Shown here in pieces: positions 24,675-35,240 of a stretch of DNA of 64,000 nucleotides. Both the position numbers and the translations under genes were made by a program. Positions within the stretch are counted from its first letter, which is position 1. The number at the start of each line of letters is the position of its first letter. The notes under the pieces were generated by a model. It worked only from the letters and a program-made list of their open reading frames with translations. It was not told the DNA's origin and did not search any database. The stretch is from Saturnia japonica (taxonomy: Eukaryota; Arthropoda; Insecta; Lepidoptera; Saturniidae), in NCBI GenBank assembly GCA_033032175.1, contig CM065312.1, forward strand, positions 4,526,001 to 4,590,000, read 5' to 3'.

Positions 24675-25384
24675 ACTCGCTGTTCCCCGCGGTATCACCC
24701 GCATGTAATTTAGAAGAAATCACTGATTGATGATTTATAATACTTCACAGTAGACTATTTTTGTCGGGCGGCCAGACGGTCACATCGCGGCATCGCATTG
24801 ATCATTCGCGCCGCTACTACTATAGATATAAGACCCGAGTCGAGTGTTAAATTATTTTAATTTTGCATTATCTCCCAAACTATGGGTAAAAATTACATGC
24901 TTGTATAAGACAATTATCTTATCTTCATTAAATTTCTCTTTATGATGAAGTAACTTTTGTTCTTAAGAATTAATAAGCTATGCTTAAAAATAATGCTTAT
25001 AAATAAATTTTTAATCTTCAACAGATTTTTTTTACGTAATACCTGGTTGTGGCTTATGTATAAGAGATAGATGTATGCAATCTCTAACTTTTTTTTAGAT
25101 ATACTAATTAGCAATATTTTTGTAGAACATTTTATTTACAAATCATCAATCATTAAGCCAGTGCACGTGTTTATAGCAGTTCGCGAGTGGTTCGATTTTC
25201 GGCTTACTTAACAAAAATCAATATTTAAGAGTAGCTAGAAATTATAGTCTAATGTTATATAGTCTGGCTATCATATAAAAAAAGAACTTTTCGAATCTGA
25301 CTGGTAGTTCCAAAAATTAGCGTGTTTAAACAAAGAAACAAAAAAAAACTTTTTCGCTTTATTATATTAGTTTAAGGTATAGAT
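24675..25384 (-). mobile_element. Helitron-like element
   Basis: The left end 'ctcgctgttccccgcggta' is a decayed CTAG end. The interior matches 15697-16335 ('cattatctcccaaactat', 'tgaagtaacttttgttct', 'atctgactggtagttcc') and the right end is 'ttattatattagttt...tatag'. It is non-coding. Confidence 0.65.
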
Positions 25385-26050
25385 TTTACTATCGATTTAA
25401 ATCAATCTTCTTTAAAAAATAACTTTTGTGTTAAAATGGTCATGTATTTAATGTAAAATTTGGTTATTTTTAGGAGAGAGACGATACGATTTCTACAAGT
25501 CAACTATTGCATGCGGTGATAGGGAACATAATATTAAGGGAATAAAAATAATTCATAATTTTGAAAACCTAAGTACATATTATGTTACTCAACGGTTATC
25601 GTAAAACTAACCTGCAAATTGTACGGTAAAAGCTATATGGTTCACACGGTTAAATATTACTTGTGTTTAACCTGTGTGTATTGTGTTTACTTGTGTTTGT
25701 GTTAAGAGTAGTTCTACGAACTTGAGTAGCTTTTAAAGAGATTTATATCTTAGAAAATATTTGACCCATTACTCATACGGTAAAAACATTAAGATATTAA
25801 TTTTAAAAAATTTTTAAATAGCTGTTTATATATTAAGTTGTATATTTTAAATTGTAAGTGGAGTTCAGGTATGTGACTTCCAAAGGCTCTTGTATGAATG
25901 CGAAAGGAAATTTTATTATGAGACAAACATATTAGCAGTCCATGGATTCACAGTGCGGGTGCCGGGTCCATCGTGTAGCAGACAGAGGGAACACGAGCAG
26001 CCCCCGGGACTTGCGACCCAGGTGTAGGTTTAAGGGATGCACATCAGCGC
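25385..26050. other. Non-coding stretch
   Basis: AT-rich to 25900, then a GC-richer block at 25950-26050 on the 3' side of the coding remnant that follows; probably its untranslated tail. Confidence 0.4.
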
Positions 26051-26251
26051 TCACCTTGACTGCCAGATTTGGTAAGAGCCTGTTAATGCTGCTTTAGATA
26101 CCCGTTCTAAAATAGTACTTACTACGGTTCTCGACAGGCCGAGGTCTTTTAACAAGTTATAGAGAGATTTCGCTGCAATACCTCTCGCTTCCACTTCCAC
26201 CGCATGTAAGTTAACCCCATAGTCGTTCTTGGTTAACTCGTTACATAGATC
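26051..26251 (-). pseudogene. C-terminal tail of a LINE-type ORF2, fragment
   Basis: The minus strand is open for 66 codons, ending at TGA 26051-26053. The peptide contains the phrases VEVEARGIAAKSLYNLLKDL and SKAALTGSYQIW. I recall a similar tail (V-E-V-G-A-R-G-F ... L-L-x-x-L-G ... W-x-W) at the end of some LINE polyproteins, but not which clade. Codons upstream are closed by a stop at about 26254, so only a fragment survives. The protein-like composition in AT-rich surroundings supports a real coding remnant. Confidence 0.5.
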
Positions 26252-27065
26252 TTAACTCTGACTAAATTGGCAAAATCAGTCAATAGTACAAGGAAAATGA
26301 AGTTTGTATTCATTAAAACTTTTTCGAGAAAAAACACTTTTTTTGGTTCAATATTATTTGGTAACCCTAGTTGTGTTTACCACCATACTAGGTTCTAGGT
26401 AGAAACAAAATTGGAGCTATTTTATATTTTTAGGTAGGGAATGTAAGCAAAAATAGCACCTTTGACAATGATGACCAAGTTATGTAGGCCATACTTAGCC
26501 TCGAGTGTAGGGTGTACTGTAACCAATTTTCATGTGTAAGTGGAGATATTCCTGCAACAGATTTTTTTTTTATTTTTTTTTGAAATGTCTCTAATCCTCT
26601 CACTTCCAAACAGAGTCCTATTTGCCAATTTGCCATAGCGGCATAGCAGCATGTGAGCTGGCGTCCTTTTTGACGCTGAATGTGGCACTTTTTGCAACGT
26701 TGCGTTATTATAAGTTAAGCAAATTTTTCAACATCTAATAAATGTGATTTCTTTATGCTGTGTTTACCGACCAGTAGAGTGAACTGTATCTATTTAAGTT
26801 AAATTTATATTTAAAAAATGCACTTGAAAGCACGTATTTTATAGTCACCCTAATAAGTGAGAACGTTCAAAGCTTGTGCCCGCTTGTATCGTACGCCGAG
26901 CGTGCTTTTGTTAAATATATTGGGATTTCTTTACCACCTTTTCCTTTGTGATGAACCTATTATTTCCAAAGAAATTAGAGGAATAAACATTCTTTTAATT
27001 ATAATTGTAATTTGATTAATTACTAAGGACCATTATACCTACAAAATCGGTTTTTATTAATATTA
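26252..27065. other. Non-coding stretch
   Basis: AT-rich with a T run at 26561-26580. Nothing recognised. Confidence 0.4.
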
Positions 27066-27112
27066 CTAGCTCATGCCCGCGACTTCGTTCACGTGAAAAT
27101 GCTTTTGATGAT
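27066..27112 (-). mobile_element. Helitron-like 3' end fragment
   Basis: CTAGctcatgcccgcgacttcg with T on the host side; truncated after about 45 bases where the LINE remnant begins. Confidence 0.5.
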
Positions 27113-27990
27113 TTATATCAAAGTTAAAAGCGGAGTCTTTATTATTATTCTAAACGGGGGCTGTGCAGGCTTATGCAGTCCTGTATCACTACGTCCAATG
27201 TGATCCATTGTGATCGCCCCACACTGCTGAAGCTCCCCATCAAGTCCTATAGCTTTGATGAACTGCAGGACTTTATTGGCAGAGAGCAACTGAACCTCTT
27301 CTGGAAGCAGCATGTGCTTTCCCAGAATCCGGTTACGTTTAGGTATTAGTGGGTCACAATCACACAAAAGGTGCTTTGGAATTTCGTCCACACTTTTGCA
27401 GAATCTGCAATCTTTTGTGCCCTGGACACCTATGTTGTACAAATGTTTATTTAGACAACAGTGTCCAGTGAGTGCCCTCACTAAGATTCGTAGCTGATTC
27501 CTACTGAGTATCAGAGCTTCTCCAGCCCTACGCTGGTTAAAAGCGCCAATAAGCTCTTTGGAATGATGATGTTTGAATGGTTGTAATGGTTCCTTAAGGC
27601 CAATCGAACAAGGCTTTTTGGGATACCACAGAATGGTTCAGGACCAATCTGTTTTTCCGCAGCTCCGGCTCTTGCAAGTTCGTCCGCAGTTTCGTTGCCT
27701 GGAACTCCTGCATGCCCCGGGACCCATCGCAGGATTAGTCTGTTATTTTTACCCAGACTGTTCAGCACTGCTACACAGTTGGCCACAAGCTTCGATTCTG
27801 TTGAATCTGAAGCCAGTGCCAAGAGGGCGGCCTGACTGTCCGACTGAATGTAAATCGTGTGATTAACGTAGGCCTTTTGCAGATTGATATTGGCACACTC
27901 AAGTATACCATACACTTCCGCTTGGAAAATGGAGAGGAAACTGCCAAGACTAATGTGTTTCCTAAGAGTGGGAGGACACATTTTGTGCAC
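27113..27990 (-). pseudogene. LINE ORF2 remnant: RNase H domain and C-terminal Cys/His tail
   Basis: The first part, 27990-27511, encodes an RNase H-like domain: an acidic AEVYGILE, then YIQSDSQAAL, then WVPGHAGVPGNETADELA, the last carrying the family's conserved H, N and D residues. The frame then shifts near 27520 and continues as NQLRILVRALTGH into 27481-27113, which holds a C-x2-C ... H-x4-C motif (CRFCKSVDEIPKHLLCDC). RNase H after the reverse transcriptase is found in LINE clades such as I, R1 and LOA but not jockey, so this is a different lineage from the central pair. Endonuclease and reverse transcriptase are missing and the frame is broken, so the remnant is dead. The flank at 27990-28025 resembles the RTE tail at about 57640. 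Confidence 0.75.
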
Positions 27991-27999
27991 CCTACTTAA

Positions 28000-28390
28000 G
28001 TAAGATAAGGGGTAAAAACAAGAATTAGTAACTTTTGGAAAAGTTGTAAATACTTTTTATCAAAAGTTTTTTTTTTAATGAACTTATGTTTCTAACGATG
28101 AATATGCGTAATTTTTATATTGGTTTGTTCGTTATGCTCCTGAAAAAATTTTCAGGAAAAAAAATCGGGATATATTATGCTATGTTCCAGTTATTGACTA
28201 TCGAAAAGGGCAGAACAACGATCTGCCCGGATAGCTAGTTATTTCTAAAAGTAAATAAAGTAACAAGTCGCCAAAGTTTAGATAAAAAATGAGTTTATTG
28301 GTTAAAATATTTATATCGTTTGTTCTGTATAAAATACAATGATTGATTTATTACAGTTCCACAGTAAAACTAATAGAGGACCTATTAAAA
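28000..28390. other. Non-coding stretch
   Basis: AT-rich; begins with 'ataaggggtaaaaa', shared with the RTE tail near 57655. No gene. Confidence 0.4.
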
Positions 28391-28955
28391 CTAGCTATGT
28401 CTCACGGTTTCACCCGTGATAAGTTTATTCGATGAACTGTTCTACAGGCAACCGCGCCGCGCGCTGACGCAACCGTCTAGCCCAGTGGTCGGCAAATTTA
28501 TTAGCCAAAGAGCCAAATATGAAACATTATAACAATTTAAGAAAAAAATTGGGAGCCAAATCTGCTTGTTTAGTAAACTTTTATTACACTAAATAAGTAG
28601 TACACTAAATAAAACTAAATTTCATACTTAATAAATATTTATTAATGCGAACAATGTGCTTGCATCTCCTTGGCCAAAGAACCACATGCGGCTCTGGAGC
28701 CGCACTTTCCTGACCACCGGTGGGTCTAGCCCATTGTAGTACCTAACCACTTCCCGTACATGCTCACTTACTGCTTTCTATATTGCTTGATGTTCTTTGT
28801 TACTGTTCTGTTCCTTATTGTCATATCATGAAGCTTAAAACCTTCCTCAATAAATAGGCAATAAAATGCATAAAGAATTTAACAAATCTTACTGGTAGTT
28901 ATAGAGATTAGCGCTTTCAAACAAACAAACAATGTCTTGAGCTCTATGATATTAA
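28391..28955 (-). mobile_element. Helitron-like element split by a hAT MITE
   Basis: Left CTAGctatgtctcacggtttc, interrupted at 28482 and resumed at 28732 ('cattgtagtacctaacc'), ending in 'ggtagttatagagattagcg' and a worn terminus. It belongs to the 'gggtgaaaccgt' subtype. Confidence 0.6.
28475..28731. mobile_element. hAT-type MITE with perfect 8-bp duplication
   Basis: Element 28483-28723 (241 bp). It is flanked by identical GTCTAGCC at 28475-28482 and 28724-28731, the 8-bp duplication size of hAT elements. The left end is 'cagtggtcggcaaa'; the reverse complement of the right end is 'ccaccggtggtcaggaaa', an imperfect terminal repeat. The direct phrases 'agccaaagagcca' and 'ggccaaagaacca' occur near the two ends. 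No ORF. Confidence 0.75.
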
Positions 28956-29089
28956 GTTAGGTAAGTCTAAATATATAAAGTTATTATTTATGTTCTGGTC
29001 ATAAAGACATAAAGTTGATAAGTAATGATTTAATCCATTTATAGTCTATAGCATACGTTGGTAATACAGGGTCAAATCGATATAATCTA

Positions 29090-29265
29090 TACGAATAAAT
29101 AAAATTGAAGTGTCTGCTTATAATATCAAAATTCGTTGTTCCGGGTGAAACCATAAGAGGTTGGACCAATTTTGACGGGGCTATCACTGGCAGATAGAAT
29201 CTATCTGGATATATAGATATAATTTATATAGACTAACTTAGGCAACTTTTATTTTAGAATAAGGA
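29090..29265 (+). mobile_element. Helitron-like fragment
   Basis: Reverse-orientation family phrases: 'tagactaacttaggcaact', 'gttggaccaattttgacgg'. Both ends are lost. Confidence 0.45.
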
Positions 29266-30663
29266 CTTTCATTTGCAGGTAGATTTCATTGGAGAGAGTT
29301 AGTCAAAATTTATAACACGGGTACCCCGTATTATGTAGCGACAGTATTTTAATTTACTTTACTGCCAGTTTTAGTTCGTCCTCGTTACTGCTATGGTCGC
29401 TGCTAGCAAGGTAACTGCTTAGCTACCTTAGCTTGCCTAAGCCTTGCTTAGCTGCTAGCTGTTAGTAAAGTGTAGGTGTAAACATTGTGATGCTCTTGAT
29501 TTCAAAACGCGTTTGACGAAGCTCTTAAAGCCAGATTTTTAAATATGATTTCTATCACACAGACACGAGTGTCCTACCACGTTGTTATCAAAAGGTAATT
29601 CTTATTTTTAATAGCTTAACGGCTGTTTTCAATAACCTATTAATACGTTTTTGCAGTTACTAGAGATAGACAAATATTAACTTTGGTCTTTACTTTTTTT
29701 TCTTTTTTTTTTATATATATATCCATATTCTTTAACTTGAATAGATAAGAGGCAAGCCGATATCTGTCTTAAGTTAAAGATAGTACTTATTACAAATATG
29801 TACTAATCGGGGATAGTAAACTCAGATATGTTATTGAAAACGGCAATTAGTCAGTTCCCAAACTTTTTTAACTCACGACGCACTTACAGTTTCAGTATTC
29901 TGTAACGACCTCTTAGTGAAAATATGTGTGTAATGCCACTAATCAGATACTTTAATAAAAACAACTTCTTTGATAAGCTTCTCAAGCTGTAGGTCACATA
30001 ATTATTATTTCTTTACATTATACAAGCTTTTGTTTTCTATTCTTCAGAAACTAAGAGACGCTTTACGGCGCCCCTGCTTGTCACTGCGCTTCAGGGAGCC
30101 GCGGCACACACTTTAAGAACCCCTCGTTAAAGTAATGTATTCATGAAAAAGGCCAATATCATCTATTCTAACCCTTTTCACACATAACATTACTCAATGG
30201 GAAATAGGTACCCTTTTTGCCGTTGTATTCTGTGACGTATTTATTATTTGACGTTTCCACTGAAAATAGCGGTTTACTTTTTTGCAATGTATTTACAAGT
30301 AAACGTTGATACATGTACTTCTTTAATAATATATTATAGAGATTTAGCACAAACATTCTTTGACTAACAGTGTGCTTTTAAGCATAGCTTTGATTTGGTG
30401 TAGGCAGCGCTTATAACCCCTTGCTAGGGAGGACACCTCCTACCGTTACCTGGCAACATTTATGGAAGCTACACGTCTACACTGTCTCTATATTATTATA
30501 ATGTAAGTTTCAACGTACTACAAATAAACAATAAGATAATGGGTCGTAAATTGAAGTGTTCGGATACATTGCGTGTCACAATTAGAAGCGTGATTGAAAC
30601 AGGTTTAAACTGATCGAGTAATAATGAAGTCAGTGGTAAGTTTCACTAGACCGTATCTTGACG
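29266..30663. other. Non-coding stretch with a local GCTTAGCT cluster
   Basis: No gene is supported. At 29400-29465 short palindromic words (gctagc, gcttagct, gcttgcctaagc) are packed together, a local simple repeat. A T-rich tract lies at 29691-29711. Confidence 0.4.
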
Positions 30664-31242
30664 GTGTATACTATAATTAAGCGGAAAAGTTTTGTTTTCG
30701 TTTGTTTGTTTAAACACGCTATTCTGTGGAACTACCAGTCTGATTCAAAAAAATATATTTTGTATATGATAGTCAGACTTTCGAGGAATTGTATAAGCTA
30801 TTTAAGATTAGGCTACAACTCTGAGATAGCCTTTAATATTGATTTTTGTTACGTAATTCGGAAGTCGAGGCCCTCCCGAACTGATACGGAAATACAACGC
30901 TCTACAATAATCTTGGTCCTTAGTATATCAAAAAAAAATCAGCGATAGCATATGCGAATCTCTTATACATAAGCTACAATAACATATTTTGTGGCAAAGA
31001 TTTCTTGAAAATTAAAAAGTAATTTATAAGCATTATTTTTGGACTTGGCATATTAATCCTTACAAACAAAAGTTACTTCATCATAAATACAATTTAATGA
31101 AGTTAAATTTTACTCTTTTATAGTATGCTATTTGGACTATATTAAAATAAATAAGTAAAAAATAAAAGTGCGCTGGCGGCGTGGCGCGGAGCGGTGTTTG
31201 TCGGATAAAATTAACACGGGTGAAACCGTTGGGCACAGCTAG
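30664..31242 (+). mobile_element. Helitron-like element
   Basis: The 5' side 'tatactataattaagcgga' leads into 'gtttgtttgtttaaacacgc'. The 3' end is 'ggtgaaaccgttgggcacag' then CTAG|T. A short hairpin from the pairing of 'cgggt' with 'accgt' lies about 10 bases before CTAG, as Helitron 3' ends require. The ORF inside has no domain. Confidence 0.65.
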
Positions 31243-32185
31243 TTATAATATATATAGCATCGTAGTAGCGTAGCCGAGACGGGGAACGAGACTGCGAACT
31301 CAGGACATTGTTTATTGTTTTCGACTTATTAACTGAGATCTTCACGATCCGATATCTCAAGCGAAAGTGTTACCTTCTCACGTCTGAATCTCCCCCAGGC
31401 TAGTTGTTTCCTGCTTAGAAAGTACGTGCGGTCACAGAGCACACTTGTTGCCATTGCGCCTAGCCAATGAGGTGCGAGTATTGTACGGATTACTAAGTCA
31501 TTAGTACGTATTTCATAATCACATCGACGATTCTTTGACATATAAATATTAACTAGTAAATTCAATATAACGTGTTGTTGTTGCATAGAGGCCGAGTTAC
31601 ATGTGAAGGAACATAAATCTTGAAGGATAAAAAAGAGGAAAGCTACAAAAACTTTTACCAAACCCATTTGTTGTTGAAGTGTAGTATAGGTCTAACGCAC
31701 TGCAGGGTGCTAGGACACGACAGTATTGTCTATCTGGATATTTATCACCATACACCAGGTTGTAATAATGTCATAGGGTTGTCAAATCTGTTTTTGAAAA
31801 TTACCGAACAAAGAACGAAAAATTTTACACATTTATTATTACTAGCTTTTGCCCAACGATAGAAATTCGACCAGCGACTTTTTTAATCATAGACTTTCTG
31901 TTTGATATTTGCAATATGAACGTAAATAATGAATATTATACCTATAACGTGCTGTCACTTTTCATTAGATGACAATGACAATATTTTGGGGTGTCTAAGT
32001 TCAATGGCAATGGTTCGGTTATTTGCAGTATTAATTTATTTAATTTAATATATTAGTAAGAGGTATTATAGATAAATTTTAGCTTTCTGCACTTCTTCTC
32101 CACATAAATCTTATCCATGCCAAATCTCACAGACTTCCGTCTCCGCAATTTTCGTAAGAAGTTGTACAAAGTTTTTGCTTCACGA
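31243..32185. other. Non-coding stretch
   Basis: No supported gene. 'ctagcttttgcccaacga' at 31843 may be another Helitron-like end fragment. Confidence 0.4.
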
Positions 32186-32492
32186 TAGAGGTGGGCGATT
32201 ATGAATGATTTACATAATCAAGATATTCGATTATGAATAATTTACATAATCGAGATATTTCGTTGATGAGTCACAATTCATAATCGAGCCTTTGATGTAT
32301 TACCCAGAGGTGAGCGATTATGAATGATGACTGGTACCTAATACTAATGATAATTCGATTATGAATGATCGCTCATCATCAAACTACAAATATTAGTAAT
32401 TACTAATGGCTATAATCGAAATATATCGAGATATCTTCATAATCAAATGATTACATTAATGTATCTCGTAAACGCCCGCCGCTACTTCAAGT
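32178..32492. mobile_element. hAT-type MITE with degraded 8-bp duplication
   Basis: Element 32186-32484 (299 bp). The left end 'tagaggtgggcgattatg' matches the reverse complement of the right end, 'tagcggcgggcgtttacg', at 14 of 18 positions. Flanks CTTCACGA and CTTCAAGT agree at 6 of 8. Inside, 'ggtgagcgattatgaatgat' and the inverted 'gattatgaatgatcgctcat' form a second, inner set, so it is either a nested copy or an internal duplication. Confidence 0.6.
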
Positions 32493-32964
32493 ATTATTTG
32501 TTATGTTTATCGTATTAAAATACGACTTTTAAGTCGCACATAATATAAATAAATCGTAGTTTTCGTTACTCATGCACGCATTTAATAATGTTTTATTATT
32601 TCTTATTTTCATGCGCAGTTCGCGATATGTGGCACTTAAATTGCATCGTATCTATGCATAATTTAGCCTTCATTATATGCATATTTAATTTATACCGGCT
32701 GTTGGTCCACAAATGGTTCATGTGGCTAACTCTTTCCAAGTACGCATTGCGAAATTGAACTACCATTGTGCCTTTTATTATTTTCTTGAAATTCGCTCTT
32801 ACGATCCGTGAATGTAGCGAGCGCGTGCCCGAATTGGCATCGTCACATTAACTAATTACGACAAATCGCTGTTTACTAGGGAGAAAAATGAACCATAGAA
32901 AATACCGAACCACACATCGTTCGGTATATTTGTCATACCGAACACACTGCTAAAATACCGAAAG
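32493..32964. other. Non-coding stretch with 'ataccgaa' repeats
   Basis: Several 'ataccgaa' and 'ttcggtat' words at 32905-32962 recur after the solo LTR at 33815-33833, so they belong to the LTR's target locus. No gene. Confidence 0.45.
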
Positions 32965-33814
32965 TGTTGGGTACGCGTCACTTCCCCTCTGCGTGAGGGG
33001 GGGGGGGGGGTGACGTTTCCCCGGTTTGGACGGGCGTTTTGTTGCGCCGGATGCCCGTCTCGTAGACGCCGTACGGATGCCAGTGGGCCGCGATGTTAGT
33101 AGTGAGGGGGTCCATGGGGTGCAATAAAGCACGACCGCTTGAGGTGCCGGGTCTTCAATGAAAGTCGTATTCATCAATATTCTTCGCAGGACGACCAAAG
33201 CTTTCTTCTTGTTGTTACTTGTACTTCGTTGAATTGCACCGTGCCCAATACGGCCCCTCTTCGAGTTAAGTAGTTCGGAGAATGACCGTAAAGAGAGCCC
33301 CGCTTTATTTCGTGTTTTAATTTCAGTTTTCGCTTTAGTTGCCCTGTTAATCTCTCTATATTTCTGTGATTATATATCTTATGTACACATGTCATATATC
33401 AAAATGTTCCTTGTTGTATTACCTATCCATTACATATTCACATATAATATACATCAAGTATATATTCCGTACATAAGCCAAAAACAATGTAATTTACGGG
33501 CGGCATCACTGTTTTCCGTTCGTAAAGTTTCTATAATATTTGATACCCTTACTATATTGGCTTGCTCTATGCATTAATCTATTCTATATTAATTCTATTC
33601 TCATATATGTAACACACAATACATAACCGTTTATATACATCTTAATGTATAATATGCAACTTATAATGTAGCGTAGTCGGTAACATTTCTCTATAATATT
33701 GTCCGTATCAATCTATTTTATCGTAACACATAGTACATAGCACGTAAACACAGTAATATCACATAATAACCTAACAAGAAACACGAAAATAACTGTTCTG
33801 TCGCCAACAGAAAG
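32960..33814. mobile_element. Solo LTR with 5-bp duplication GAAAG
   Basis: LTR body 32965-33809 (845 bp). It begins TGTTGGGTACGCG and ends CGCCAACA, giving the TG...CA ends with a 6-bp inverted TGTTGG/CCAACA. It is flanked by GAAAG at 32960-32964 and 33810-33814. A 13-base G run lies at about 32998-33010 and an AATAAA at about 33123 on the plus strand, giving weak support for plus orientation. There is no gag or pol, so two LTRs have recombined to one. The superfamily is not determined: BEL/Pao and some Gypsy elements make 5-bp duplications. Confidence 0.8.
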
Positions 33815-34079
33815 GTTCGGTAAAATACCGAACACCTGGTAAGCCTAGGTGTGGTGTGTTCCGGAATCGCCCGGTAATATGCAGTAATCAAGCGAATTGG
33901 GTTGGTAGAGTTCGTTACTTAACTGGATCCCGTCACGATGATTCTCTTTGGGTTTATCGCATTTCGGAATCAGCCTGTATATATCCATCTTCCAAGCGTT
34001 TTGCAGGTGGGCAAAGAGAAATCTAGTTAGAGATTTCCTCTCCTCTACCTGCACCCTATAGAAGATCGAAGACAAAAAT

Positions 34080-34225
34080 CCTTGTGGTGTGCTCTTGCGG
34101 TGAGTATAGTTTCCAGGGCTCCTTGGGATAGGAGGGTTCAAAGCCGGCAACGCGCTAATGAGTTCACAGGCTGCGGTGGCCGCTTACCATCAGGCGGGCT
34201 GTATGCTTGTTTGCCACCTTAGTTG
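34080..34225 (+). repeat. Lepidopteran interspersed repeat
   Basis: Third copy of the family at 3176: 'agtttccagggctccttggg', 'ccgcttaccatcaggcggg', 'gtatgcttgtttgccacc'. Its 5' part may extend back to about 33850. Confidence 0.65.
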
Positions 34226-34686
34226 TATAAAAAAAGGTCACAGGACGCCCGGCAGATGTGAAACATATTAGAAAATATTAAAAAAAGTTTGTGTGTGTGT
34301 GTGACTGACTGACAGACTGTATCAGTACCCAAAAGAAAGTCACTGTGAAGATTTTTGTTTTGATTTAAAGGATCCAGTCCCTCTATAAAAAAACAATTAA
34401 TGTTGGCCAAAGCGTCGCCACCTTAACATCAGGTACATTACCGTCGTTCTACCGTGGTATTATAAAAACAAAAGTTATTATAAACAAAGTAAATACTAGC
34501 GCTGGATTTATTAAGTACCTACTTCTTTAAAGTTGTTCGTTTTTGCCCCATGGTCTATAAGCCTATTACGATCAAAATTGGTACAGTGTTGCCTATTGTA
34601 ATTATAATTTTACGATCGTCGATCTGTTTAAAAATGACTTACTTTTGAACACTATAATTATTTGGAGAAATCTAGAAATCTCTATA
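34226..34686. other. Non-coding stretch
   Basis: Contains a short (GT)n at about 34289-34301. No gene. Confidence 0.4.
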
Positions 34687-34838
34687 TCTATACTAATATT
34701 ATAAAGCTGAAGAGTTCGTTTGTTTGTTTGGTTGATTGAACAAGCTAATCTCAAGAACTACTGGTTCGAATGGAAAAGATGTTTCAGTGTTGGATAGCCC
34801 ATTTATCAAGGAAAGCTATATATAGGCTATACATCACA

Positions 34839-34848
34839 TCACGTTATG
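34839..34848 (+). repeat. Target-site duplication, first copy
   Basis: TCACGTTATG immediately before LINE copy 1. An A precedes it, so 11 bp may be duplicated. Confidence 0.85.
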
Positions 34849-35240
34849 TGGATACCTGACGGTGCCAACGAAGGCAAGTGGGGCGTGACCCGAGCAGCCC
34901 GCTGGTTGTCTCCTTCAGAGGCAAACAGCCAGACTCGGACGGGCCTGGGAATCTAGGCCTTTGCGGTTATCGCATAGTCTTGCCCCAGGTGTCTCCTGCC
35001 AAACCTTCCTATCCTGCACACTCCATCCCCGGGAACCTGTTTGGGCCTAGCCCGGTTTAATTACCGGTCTGCGTCCTCGGCCCCGGGCTTGTTAGGGCTC
35101 CTTAGGGTTGATAGGTCCTTCCTGTGTGTCATTGCACCTTGACAACAGGTCTCTTGCCGACTCCGATAGTCTTTTAAATTTTTTGGCGCACCCCCCTGCC
35201 CCTAAGGCAGGGAGGCCTTTAAATTTAAAATTAAATAAAA

